This document shows, one piece after another, positions 8,537-15,754 of a stretch of 45,491 nucleotides of DNA. The stretch spans positions 1 through 45,491 of the forward strand of contig JAEYWL010000087.1 of NCBI GenBank assembly GCA_023428915.1, in the 5' to 3' direction. Both the position numbers and the translations under genes were made by a program. This DNA is from Verrucomicrobiota bacterium (GTDB lineage Bacteria > Chlamydiota > Chlamydiia > Chlamydiales > JAEYWL01). The notes below the pieces were generated by a model. It worked only from the letters and a program-made list of their open reading frames with translations. It was not told the origin of the DNA and made no database searches. How positions within the stretch are numbered: the first letter of the stretch is position 1; every line of letters starts with the position of its first letter.

Positions 8537-9788
8537 ATTTTTCAGGGATAATGCCAGAGTCCTGATAAGAGCTTGCGCACTTTGTCAGATAATAGGTAGC
8601 GGCGAGGCTTAATAAAAGGCCTAAGGCCATCACTGAGCCTGAACCTGCAGCGGCTCCCATTAAGCTCCCAATAGGGGGGGCGGCGCATCCGCGTATGCCT
8701 ACTGTCATAACATTAACGGAACTGTATAAGGAACTGTCTTCATTTTTAGCAAAAACCGGGCCTGACAGATTCCAGGCCAATTCACTACCAGCCTGCATAA
8801 TGCCATAAATAATGTAGGCAATGTACACCCACATCAAATGAGCTTGCGCAGCTAATAGGCACAGAAAATACACGCATGTTAATCCTGTGGCCGCACGGAC
8901 AAATAAAAAAATATTTATTCTATTCATGTAATGCGCCCAAACGGGGGAAGCTGCAGCAAACCCAAAGCCTTTGCAAAGTGAAAGCACCATTCCCAGCTCT
9001 AGGTAAGACAGGTGCAATACGTCCATAAAGAAATTCGGCAGGGCCGGCTGCACAATCATAATTCCGCCGCCTGCCAGCATAAACCCTATCTGATAGTGGT
9101 AAAAATCTTCTCTAGACCTTACCAATGACCAAACTTTCTGCCAGGGAAGCAAGAGCTGTTTGCAAATAGAATTCGTATTTGCTTCCTGTATTTGATCTGT
9201 CGGCTCTAATTTGATGGGGATCCTGATCTGAAACAAGATGGAGGAAAGGGAAAGAAAAGCTGTTGCCGGCAAAATCCAGCGCCAAGCCTGGAAATAATCA
9301 TCCATCAACCAGCCGAATAAAAAAGGAAAAAAACCGCTGCAGCAATAATAAAAAGCCGAACTGTAAGCAAAGACCTTTTTTCTCGAATCTTCCGGCAGAT
9401 TAATTTTTAAAATCTCTCCCCAGGCCGGCATTACGCCGCGTGAATTGAGCATATATAGGGCCGAGGCAAATACAAAAAACCATGGATTATCAATCCAGGG
9501 TATAAAAAAGAAGGGTAAATGCCCTAAAATACCTCCCCAAATTAAACTGGATAAGAGCCTGTCACGCCTTCCATGAATAAAAGCTCCCCAATAAAGCGAA
9601 AACAAAGACACTACTGGTTTAAGGGCAATAACCAATAATATTTGCAAGGATGTCGCATGCAAATCTTTATACATAAAGAAGGGTAACAGGGTGTAGATGG
9701 CCCAAAACGGGGAAGTCAGAACATGCTTCCATAACAATGCCGAACGTGTTCTTTCAATACTTAATTGTGAGGCTGAATCAGCAGCCAT
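8535..9788 (-). CDS. Major facilitator superfamily transporter
   Basis: This 417-residue polytopic protein has about twelve hydrophobic segments in two six-helix halves, separated by a charged loop around residues 195-225. The first half carries WGAFIHGRRDRLL, which fits the MFS motif A position between helices 2 and 3. The substrate cannot be told from sequence; cysteine and aromatic content in the second half give no clear hint. The start at 9788 has a GGGAG ribosome binding site 5 bases upstream. It follows the 619-residue gene by 24 bases and is probably co-transcribed. The 3' end touches the palindromic repeat. Confidence 0.8.
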   Translation of the reverse strand: MAADSASQLSIERTRSALLWKHVLTSPFWAIYTLLPFFMYKDLHATSLQILLVIALKPVVSLFSLYWGAFIHGRRDRLLSSLIWGGILGHLPFFFIPWIDNPWFFVFASALYMLNSRGVMPAWGEILKINLPEDSRKKVFAYSSAFYYCCSGFFPFLFGWLMDDYFQAWRWILPATAFLSLSSILFQIRIPIKLEPTDQIQEANTNSICKQLLLPWQKVWSLVRSREDFYHYQIGFMLAGGGIMIVQPALPNFFMDVLHLSYLELGMVLSLCKGFGFAAASPVWAHYMNRINIFLFVRAATGLTCVYFLCLLAAQAHLMWVYIAYIIYGIMQAGSELAWNLSGPVFAKNEDSSLYSSVNVMTVGIRGCAAPPIGSLMGAAAGSGSVMALGLLLSLAATYYLTKCASSYQDSGIIPEK

Positions 9789-9812
9789 GCATCTCCCAGG
9801 ATAAGGCTTCTC

Positions 9813-11672
9813 TTAAGAGCCCTCTTGTTGTTTATTTTGCTGAATGAGATAGAAGTAACGGGAATTGTAATACATTTCAAGTTCATTTGAAATTTTTACC
9901 GCCAAATCTGATTCGATGATAGCGGAATTAAATAATTGGATTTCTTCATGAAGATTTTTTTTCAGGCTTTTTTCTAAAGCACCCTCTAATTCCATATCGC
10001 TTGAAGCGGGCATTAATAACTCTTTCTGAAATGCAAGCAAGTGTTTAAAAGCGCATATTTGCACTATTCTTTCAAAATTAGTCAAAAGGGGAGGTGAAAA
10101 CCCTAATTTTTCTGAGATGTACTGGAGTATTACTTTTTTTCCGGCATCGCCTAAAATTGTTCCCATACTCACTACAAACTCAATCGCAGCTTCTTCCCCT
10201 ATGTTATTTTCCAGCTGCCGGCCGCACTCTTGCAATGCTTCTTGACACCCGGCTTCAAGGATGTCTAAACACTGCTGATAAAGGGCTTTGGATTCTTTCG
10301 CAAATCGATGCTGTTTATTGTCCATGTATAACTCATGAAAGCGATCAAATGGAAATGAGAGAAAAACAGCATTCATGAGGTGGCAGGTATGGGAAAAATA
10401 TTCTAAAGGTTTTGCTTGAATCTGCAAATGATTAAAAAACCTTTCCAGTTTTGGAAAAGCCGCTTCTTCCGTAACGACAGCATGGCTTGCTGCCTGCAAA
10501 ATTGCCCGCATTAGGTCTTCATAGCGAGCTAAATAATATTTGGAGTCATTTTCAATGATTTGTTTTTTAATTTTTAAGATCTGCTTTGCGCGGTCATTTA
10601 GTTGTCCGCCTGGTAATAATTCTTTAGCAAACAGCAATTTTTTTTCATATACTTCTTGAAATATGGGCAGCATAGAAAGCCTGCTGGGGCACTCAGGTAT
10701 TAATTCATTTGCCAATGACCAGCCTGTATGCTGCAGCGGATGCGGAAATCCGGTCTGAAACGCTTTAGTTGATACTTGAAAGCTATTTGGTATAGGAACA
10801 CTGGGCACATGCAATCCGGAATTTCTTTTAAAAGACCCTTGTACTGTAATCTCTTCACCGGGTATTGGAGAAACAGTTTGCTGCAATAATATAATTTCCG
10901 CACTATCGCCGGCAGCTGGAATAGAGGCTGCCGCCGCCATGACTGCCCTTACAGGTGTTTCTTTAAGCAAGGCCCCTAAAGCAGTCCTTAAAGAAGATGG
11001 AAAGCCCGGGTTTTTCAACAGTGTTATGGCTTTCATATGCAAGGCATCAATTTCCTGTTTAGAAGCCTCGCTGCATAATGCTGTGTGCTTCATTGGCGCT
11101 GTCAACAGGGCAATTTTAAGCAAAGTAGATTGCTGATCTTCACTGTGCGTCCCTATTTGGATAGAATATGAATGAGGCAGTAAAATGAGGTGTTCGCCAA
11201 GCTCTTTATCTACAGAAACACCGGTTTGTTCATACACAAACCTCGCTGCTCTCTTGCGAAGGTTTTTAGGATTTTCTTTTAGGGCTTGCACAAGAGTATT
11301 ATAGCGATTAATTGCTTTTAAAGCTGAAGAAGCAAGCTCTTGATCGGTTGTCGATCCTTGCTGCAATTTACCTATTAAACGGTAATGGTTTTTCAAAAAT
11401 TCAATCGAGTTAAGCAATGTTTGCTGTACTTTAGCCCGTTTCTCTTTAAACCTTTTGTCAGCAGGCCCAACAAATTTGCTAAAAAACCGGTAGGTCAGAT
11501 CAATGCTTTTGAGAAGTTTGGATTTAGGGTGCTTGATAATCTGGTCATTATGGACCTCCAGATCGAGAATATTGGGTACAGATTCACCTTCATTTAGTTT
11601 TGCAAACGTCTCGAGATTTTCAATCGCCGCCTGCAAATCTTCTAGAGGTGTACCTTGTTTTTTTTCCCGCAT
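9813..11672 (-). CDS. Large helical protein of unknown function, 619 aa
   Basis: I do not recognise this protein. It is predicted to be soluble and mostly alpha-helical, with many Leu/Glu/Lys-rich stretches, no signal peptide and no convincing membrane helix. The only low-charge segment is around 243-258 (AVMAAAASIPAAGDSA). It begins M-R-E-K-K-Q-G and has no enzyme motif that I can see. The gene is followed after 24 bases by the MFS transporter on the same strand. As I recall, Chlamydia has an unassigned gene between its birA and rluB-like genes, so this may be a lineage-specific relative. It could equally be an effector. Confidence 0.7.
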   Translation of the reverse strand: MREKKQGTPLEDLQAAIENLETFAKLNEGESVPNILDLEVHNDQIIKHPKSKLLKSIDLTYRFFSKFVGPADKRFKEKRAKVQQTLLNSIEFLKNHYRLIGKLQQGSTTDQELASSALKAINRYNTLVQALKENPKNLRKRAARFVYEQTGVSVDKELGEHLILLPHSYSIQIGTHSEDQQSTLLKIALLTAPMKHTALCSEASKQEIDALHMKAITLLKNPGFPSSLRTALGALLKETPVRAVMAAAASIPAAGDSAEIILLQQTVSPIPGEEITVQGSFKRNSGLHVPSVPIPNSFQVSTKAFQTGFPHPLQHTGWSLANELIPECPSRLSMLPIFQEVYEKKLLFAKELLPGGQLNDRAKQILKIKKQIIENDSKYYLARYEDLMRAILQAASHAVVTEEAAFPKLERFFNHLQIQAKPLEYFSHTCHLMNAVFLSFPFDRFHELYMDNKQHRFAKESKALYQQCLDILEAGCQEALQECGRQLENNIGEEAAIEFVVSMGTILGDAGKKVILQYISEKLGFSPPLLTNFERIVQICAFKHLLAFQKELLMPASSDMELEGALEKSLKKNLHEEIQLFNSAIIESDLAVKISNELEMYYNSRYFYLIQQNKQQEGS

Positions 11673-11852
11673 GTCGTGCTCATGGTTTCCACGTTCATGG
11701 CTTAAGAATAAAGAGGAATTGTTAAATTTTTATTAATCCTGCCTTTTTCTGTACCTGAAAATCCCCTGCACCTTCTGCTATCTTTTTATAGGATTTTTTT
11801 AAAATCGGGCAAGGGCACAGGCACGAAACCTATTCTTCATTCTGTATATAGT

Positions 11853-12551
11853 CTATTCAAATACCAATTGTTTTTCTTTTTCAGTCATAGTTTTATAAGC
11901 GCCTATGGGTAGGTTTCCTAAATGGAGATTGCCTATACGGATGCGTTTAAGGTGCAATACTTTTAAGCCGGCTGCATCGAGCAGCATGCGCACTTCGTGC
12001 TTTTTCCCTTCCATGACCGCTATTTTCACAGCACCCCTGCGCACTTTTGCTACTTTGCAAGGACGGATGAATACCCCTTCAACCAATGTTCCGGCAGAAA
12101 TTGCTTTCAACTGCTCATGCGTAATATCCTGGTCTGTTTTGGCTAAATATTCTTTCTGAATATTGGAAGAGGGATGCATGACCTTGTTGGCATAGATGCC
12201 GTCGTTTGTCACCAGCAATAGGCCTTCAGTATTTTTATCCAGCCGGCCGATAGAAAATAAGCGCAGGCCTTGTTCTTTAAAAAGATCGACCACTAATTTA
12301 GAGCTTTCAACAGATTTGGAAGAGCAGATATACCCTACCGGTTTGTTGAGTAAATAATATACTTTCGGCTCTTCTTTTGTTACAGGCTCGCCATCTACTA
12401 GAATTTCATCAACTTTCAAATCAACCAAAGTTTGCGGCAGCAGCACCACTTCTCCATTGACTGTCACTCTGCCATCGAAAATAATTTCTTCAGAAGTACG
12501 GCGAGAAGCAATACCTGCAGCAGCTAAGGCTTTACTTAATCTTTTTTTCAT
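11853..12551 (-). CDS. RluB/RsuA-type 23S/16S rRNA pseudouridine synthase
   Basis: This enzyme would isomerise a uridine in ribosomal RNA to pseudouridine. I start it at the ATG at 12551 (M-K-K-R-L-S-K-A-L-A-A-A-G), which begins directly with the S4 RNA-binding domain. The upstream extension to 12608 is AT-rich and unlike protein. The S4 domain (about 1-60) contains AGIASRRTSEEII. The catalytic domain carries GRLDKNTEGLLLVTNDG, with the conserved Asp of the RluB/RsuA family, and the late motif KKHEVRMLLDAAG. The length of 232 residues is typical. It is divergent from gpmA. Confidence 0.9.
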   Translation of the reverse strand: MKKRLSKALAAAGIASRRTSEEIIFDGRVTVNGEVVLLPQTLVDLKVDEILVDGEPVTKEEPKVYYLLNKPVGYICSSKSVESSKLVVDLFKEQGLRLFSIGRLDKNTEGLLLVTNDGIYANKVMHPSSNIQKEYLAKTDQDITHEQLKAISAGTLVEGVFIRPCKVAKVRRGAVKIAVMEGKKHEVRMLLDAAGLKVLHLKRIRIGNLHLGNLPIGAYKTMTEKEKQLVFE

Positions 12552-12667
12552 ACAGCTCTTTTTATTGAAAATGGAACTAATTCTAAATAAAATAAAATTA
12601 AAATTCAATTCAATAACGTGCTTTTACAACAAAAAACATAGAAAAAATAAATATTGTTCTTTTTATT

Positions 12668-12696
12668 TTGACGATTGCACTCAGCTAGTTTACACT
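12668..12696 (+). promoter_or_regulatory. Sigma-70 type promoter of gpmA operon
   Basis: TTGACG at 12668-12673 and TACACT at 12691-12696 are separated by exactly 17 bases, close to the consensus for the major sigma factor. Transcription would begin near 12703. A GAGGAG ribosome binding site follows, with the gpmA ATG at 12723. This is the best promoter match I found in the window. Confidence 0.65.
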
Positions 12697-12722
12697 AAGA
12701 CTCAATTTATTGAGGAGCTTGC

Positions 12723-13409
12723 ATGGGAAATCCAAAACTAATTTTGTTGCGGCATGGGCAATCGGAATGGAATCTAAGGAATTTATTTACTGGCTGGGTA
12801 GATGTCCCCTTGTCCAAACAAGGAATCGAGGAAGCCAAGGCCGCCGGCCGCACCATGAGCGATATCCCCATCGATATTATTTTCACAAGCTCCTTAATTC
12901 GCGCGCAAATGACTGCCATGCTGGCTATGGCTGAACACCACACTGACAAGGTCCCTATAATCATGCATCAAGGGGAAGGCAAGCTGGAAGAATGGGGCAC
13001 TATTTATGGCAAGCAAGCCCTGGATGAATGCATTCCCGTTTACATCTCGTCTGATTTAAATGAACGAATGTATGGAGAGCTGCAGGGATTAAATAAAGCA
13101 GAAACAATGGCTAAATTCGGCGCAGATCAAGTCAAAATTTGGCGCAGAAGCTATGATATCCCCCCTCCTAACGGCGAAAGTTTAGAAATGACCGCCAAAC
13201 GCTCCATCCCTTATTTTGAACAACATATCCTCCCCCGCTTAAAAGAGGGAAAGAATGTGTTAATTGCCGCTCATGGCAATTCCCTGCGCTCAATAGTCAT
13301 GGCATTAGACAAACTTACCAAAGAACAGGTACTGGAACTGGAACTCGCTACCGGCATCCCAATTATTTATGAATGCAAGGGACAAGTTTTTGAAAGGATT
13401 GGCAATTAA
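12723..13409 (+). CDS. gpmA: 2,3-bisphosphoglycerate-dependent phosphoglycerate mutase
   Basis: This glycolytic enzyme interconverts 3-phosphoglycerate and 2-phosphoglycerate through a phosphohistidine. The N-terminus has the LLRHGQSEWN motif with the phosphorylated His, followed by FTGWVDVPLSKQG. ERMYGELQGLNK carries the conserved Glu/Arg region and AAHGNSLR the second active-site His. At 228 residues it is shorter than the roughly 250 of E. coli GpmA, which agrees with what I recall for chlamydial enzymes. It has a good promoter (12668-12696) and ribosome binding site. Its stop codon directly abuts the ATG of the NifS-like gene, so the three genes that follow form one operon. Confidence 0.92.
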   Translation: MGNPKLILLRHGQSEWNLRNLFTGWVDVPLSKQGIEEAKAAGRTMSDIPIDIIFTSSLIRAQMTAMLAMAEHHTDKVPIIMHQGEGKLEEWGTIYGKQALDECIPVYISSDLNERMYGELQGLNKAETMAKFGADQVKIWRRSYDIPPPNGESLEMTAKRSIPYFEQHILPRLKEGKNVLIAAHGNSLRSIVMALDKLTKEQVLELELATGIPIIYECKGQVFERIGN

Positions 13410-14579
13410 ATGACCGGCAATCCGATCTATTTGGACAACAGTACAGCAGCAAGGCCTTCAGAAAAAGCAATAAGCGGCATGCAACCCATTTACCAAAAAT
13501 TTTGGGGTGCCGCAAGCGCTCCACATGGCAAGGGGCTTGAATTAACCTCTTTAATAACAGAAGCTTACCAGGGACTCTATACCTTTTTAGGTGCGAAACC
13601 AAGAGATACCATTATCTTAACTAGTTCAGGCGCCGAGGCTGTTAACCATGCTATTTACAGCTCCTATTGCGATATTACTTTAAACACAGGCAAAAACCAG
13701 TTTCTTTGCTCTTCAACAGATGAAGCTCCGGCTATTATGTCGATGGGACGTTTAGAAAGGTTCGGCAATGTGTGCCGCTTGCTGCCGGCAGGCCCCAAAG
13801 GGTATGTTGAAGCAAAAACTTTTGCAGATTACGTCAATCCCCGTACAGCCCTTTTAACCCTGTCTTGGGCCAATGGGCTGACAGGCGTAATCCAGCCTTT
13901 AAATGAGATCGCTTCCATTTGCTTTGAACGCGGCATCCGTCTGCATTTAGATGCCACGCATGTACTAGGCAAACTTTATTTTGAGCTCGAAGATACCGGG
14001 GCCGACCTGATCTCTTTTAACGGGGCGCAATTGCATGCTCCGCAAGGGACCGGGGCATTATTTATCAAGGAAGGGATAAAAATCCCCCCTTTTATTGTTG
14101 GCGGGCTCGATCAAGCCGGCCAAAGGGCGGGCACACTGGATCTTGCTAAATTAACGGCCCTTCATATAGCTGTTAAAGAAGCTGCAGAAGCCAGAGACTT
14201 GCTATGCACAGAAACTGCCCGGTTAAGAAACCGCTTGGAAACCTTAGTAACCAACGGTTTTCCAGATGCTAAGATCCTTTTTCAAGAAAGTGAACGGCTG
14301 CCAAACTGTTCCGCAATAGCTTTTCCCGGTATTGCCAATGAAGCCCTATTGTATTCCCTTAACCGCAAACAAGTTTACGCTTCAATTGGCGGCGGCAATT
14401 TCCAGCAAATTTCATTTGTCCTGGAAGCCTGCGGCACACCGCGCAGCCTCGCAGCATGCGCTGTAAGCTTTAGCCTGTCCAGAGAAACTACTGAGGCGGA
14501 AATAGAAAGGGCTGCAGAAATTATCGTCGAAAATGCGATAAAATTAAGAAAAACCTCTTCATACTTGATACCAACATGA
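13410..14579 (+). CDS. NifS/IscS-like aminotransferase-fold protein lacking the PLP lysine and catalytic cysteine
   Basis: The 389-residue chain clearly follows the class V aminotransferase (cysteine desulfurase) pattern: LDNSTAARP at the start, ILTSSGAEAVNHAI, LHLDATHVLGK with the PLP-ring Asp, and a small C-terminal domain. Active-site residues differ. Where IscS has SGHKIYGPKG, with the lysine that binds PLP, this protein reads NGAQLHAPQG, so Lys is Gln and the His before it is Ala. The catalytic Cys loop (SGSAC in IscS) reads IGGGN. The TEH histidine position reads TDE. A desulfurase reaction is therefore unlikely. It abuts gpmA and overlaps the NifU-like gene by 4 bases. Family membership is secure; the loss of activity is inferred from the alignment by eye. 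Confidence 0.85.
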   Translation: MTGNPIYLDNSTAARPSEKAISGMQPIYQKFWGAASAPHGKGLELTSLITEAYQGLYTFLGAKPRDTIILTSSGAEAVNHAIYSSYCDITLNTGKNQFLCSSTDEAPAIMSMGRLERFGNVCRLLPAGPKGYVEAKTFADYVNPRTALLTLSWANGLTGVIQPLNEIASICFERGIRLHLDATHVLGKLYFELEDTGADLISFNGAQLHAPQGTGALFIKEGIKIPPFIVGGLDQAGQRAGTLDLAKLTALHIAVKEAAEARDLLCTETARLRNRLETLVTNGFPDAKILFQESERLPNCSAIAFPGIANEALLYSLNRKQVYASIGGGNFQQISFVLEACGTPRSLAACAVSFSLSRETTEAEIERAAEIIVENAIKLRKTSSYLIPT

Positions 14580-15349
14580 GTCTCGCTCTATTAACTTCCC
14601 CATTCCCTTGGGCGCACTATAGTAAAAAGCTTGCAACGCGCATTGACAGCCCCTATTCAGCAGGTTTTTTTACGCCTGATGAAACTAAGGCGCGCGGAAT
14701 GTTTTTGGCTGAAGGCGCTGAAGGTTCAATTGAAGACGGCAATTACATCCATCTTTACTGGATGGTAGATCCTGATGATGGCGTCATCGTCGATTCGCGT
14801 TTCCAAATTTTCGGGCAATCTGCCCTAATAGGAGCGGCAGAAGCTGCTTGCGACCTGCTGGTGGGTAAAAATTATGACCAGGCCAAGCGTGTAACCGCTG
14901 ACCTGATTGATAAATCTCTGCGGGATAAATCGGACCAGCCTGCTTTCCCGAAAGAAACTTATCCTCATTTAAATCTCGTTCTGGAAGCTATATTGAAAGC
15001 TGCCGAGCAATGCCAGGGTATTCCATTCGCAGACACGTATGTGGCCCCGCCTGCCCCCTTTGATGCAGGTGAAGTTGTCGAGGGAGGCTATCCAGGCTGG
15101 CAAGACCTTTCCAATGAACAAAAAATTGCCATTATCGAGGAAGTGCTGGACCGCGATATCCGCCCTTACATAGCATTGGATGCCGGCGGTGTGGAAGTTG
15201 TAGAGCTGCGCAATGGCAAAGAACTAATCATCGCCTACCAAGGTTCGTGCACCTCTTGCATGTCATCGGTCGGCGCCACGCTCTCCTATATCCAACAGAC
15301 CCTGCGCAATAAAATCTGCAAAGACCTGAGTGTGACTCCCAATTTGTAG
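14576..15349 (+). CDS. NifU-like protein with cysteine-less IscU domain and intact Nfu domain
   Basis: The 257-residue protein combines two Fe-S scaffold modules. Residues about 14-145 align with IscU: YSKKLATRIDSP for the N-terminal helix, VDSRFQIFGQSALIGAA for the central motif, and HLNLVLEAILKAA for the last helix. All three cluster cysteines of IscU are missing; for example YGCGSAI is FGQSALI and KIHCS is PHLNL. Residues about 175-257 align with the Nfu/NifU C-terminal domain and keep its CxxC in GSCTSCMSSVGATL, so that half may still hold a cluster as a dimer. It is translationally coupled to the degenerate NifS-like gene. A carrier or regulatory role is possible, but the IscU module cannot work as usual. 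Confidence 0.85.
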   Translation: MSLALLTSPFPWAHYSKKLATRIDSPYSAGFFTPDETKARGMFLAEGAEGSIEDGNYIHLYWMVDPDDGVIVDSRFQIFGQSALIGAAEAACDLLVGKNYDQAKRVTADLIDKSLRDKSDQPAFPKETYPHLNLVLEAILKAAEQCQGIPFADTYVAPPAPFDAGEVVEGGYPGWQDLSNEQKIAIIEEVLDRDIRPYIALDAGGVEVVELRNGKELIIAYQGSCTSCMSSVGATLSYIQQTLRNKICKDLSVTPNL

Positions 15350-15754
15350 TATTGGTTTATAATACGAAAATGAACAAGATTTGAAAGCTATTGAAGAAGC
15401 CAGAAGAGATGTGGCTGAAAATGGCACTGTTTCATGGGAAGAAGTGCAGATCTAAACGCGGAGAAATTTTAAATAATAACCCTAAACCTTCATTTTTCTA
15501 CTTTTTAATAAAATCTCTGCGTCTCTTGCGTCTCCCCGACTCTGCGTTTATTTATTTAAAATCACTTGTAGGGGCTATAATAGTTTCAGCGGGAGCTACT
15601 GTAAAACCAGTTTAAAATTAATATGAGCTTTAGGATTACTCACAAGCATATTTTGACATAAATAATTAATTTTTTATTACTTTACGCCTTTGCGTTTAAT
15701 TAATAATAAATCAATCGAGAAAGGATTTTCCGCCTTTTCGCTTTTACCTTCAAG
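15350..15754. other. 405-base gap with gene remnant and short inverted repeats
   Basis: No intact gene is visible. The stretch holds a probable antitoxin remnant (15363-15455) and then AT-rich sequence. A pair of complementary patches follows: AAACGCGGAGA at 15454-15464, and AAATCTCTGCG plus CTCTGCGTTT around 15508-15550, enclosing the words CTGCGTCTCTTGCGTCTCC. Such CTCTGCG words occur as low-information repeats in various bacteria. The last 100 bases are AT-rich and lead into the 3' end of the GH9 gene. I see no clear terminator. Confidence 0.5.
15363..15455 (+). pseudogene. Remnant of an antitoxin-like gene (C-terminus only)
   Basis: A short open stretch without a start codon, preceded in frame by TAA at 15360, reads ...D-L-K-A-I-E-E-A-R-R-D-V-A-E-N-G-T-V-S-W-E-E-V-Q-I and stops at 15453-15455. 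The pattern of an amphipathic helix followed by G-x-V-x-W-E-E-V resembles the C-termini of small RelB/Phd-like antitoxins. No toxin gene follows. This is judged from sequence feel only, and a chance open frame is possible. Confidence 0.35.

Noticed and set aside
12552..12608. N-terminal extension of the RluB-type protein
   Set aside because: The extra 19 codons are AT-rich and precede the S4 domain, which starts directly at the ATG at 12551.
15450..15560. CRISPR-like array from repeated CTCTGCG words
   Set aside because: The words are 7-11 bases, irregularly spaced and without unique spacers of constant length.
15391..15615. 74-codon open frame in the gap behind the NifU-like gene
   Set aside because: It reads across the antitoxin remnant in another frame and through repeat words. 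It has no ribosome binding site and no protein-like pattern.
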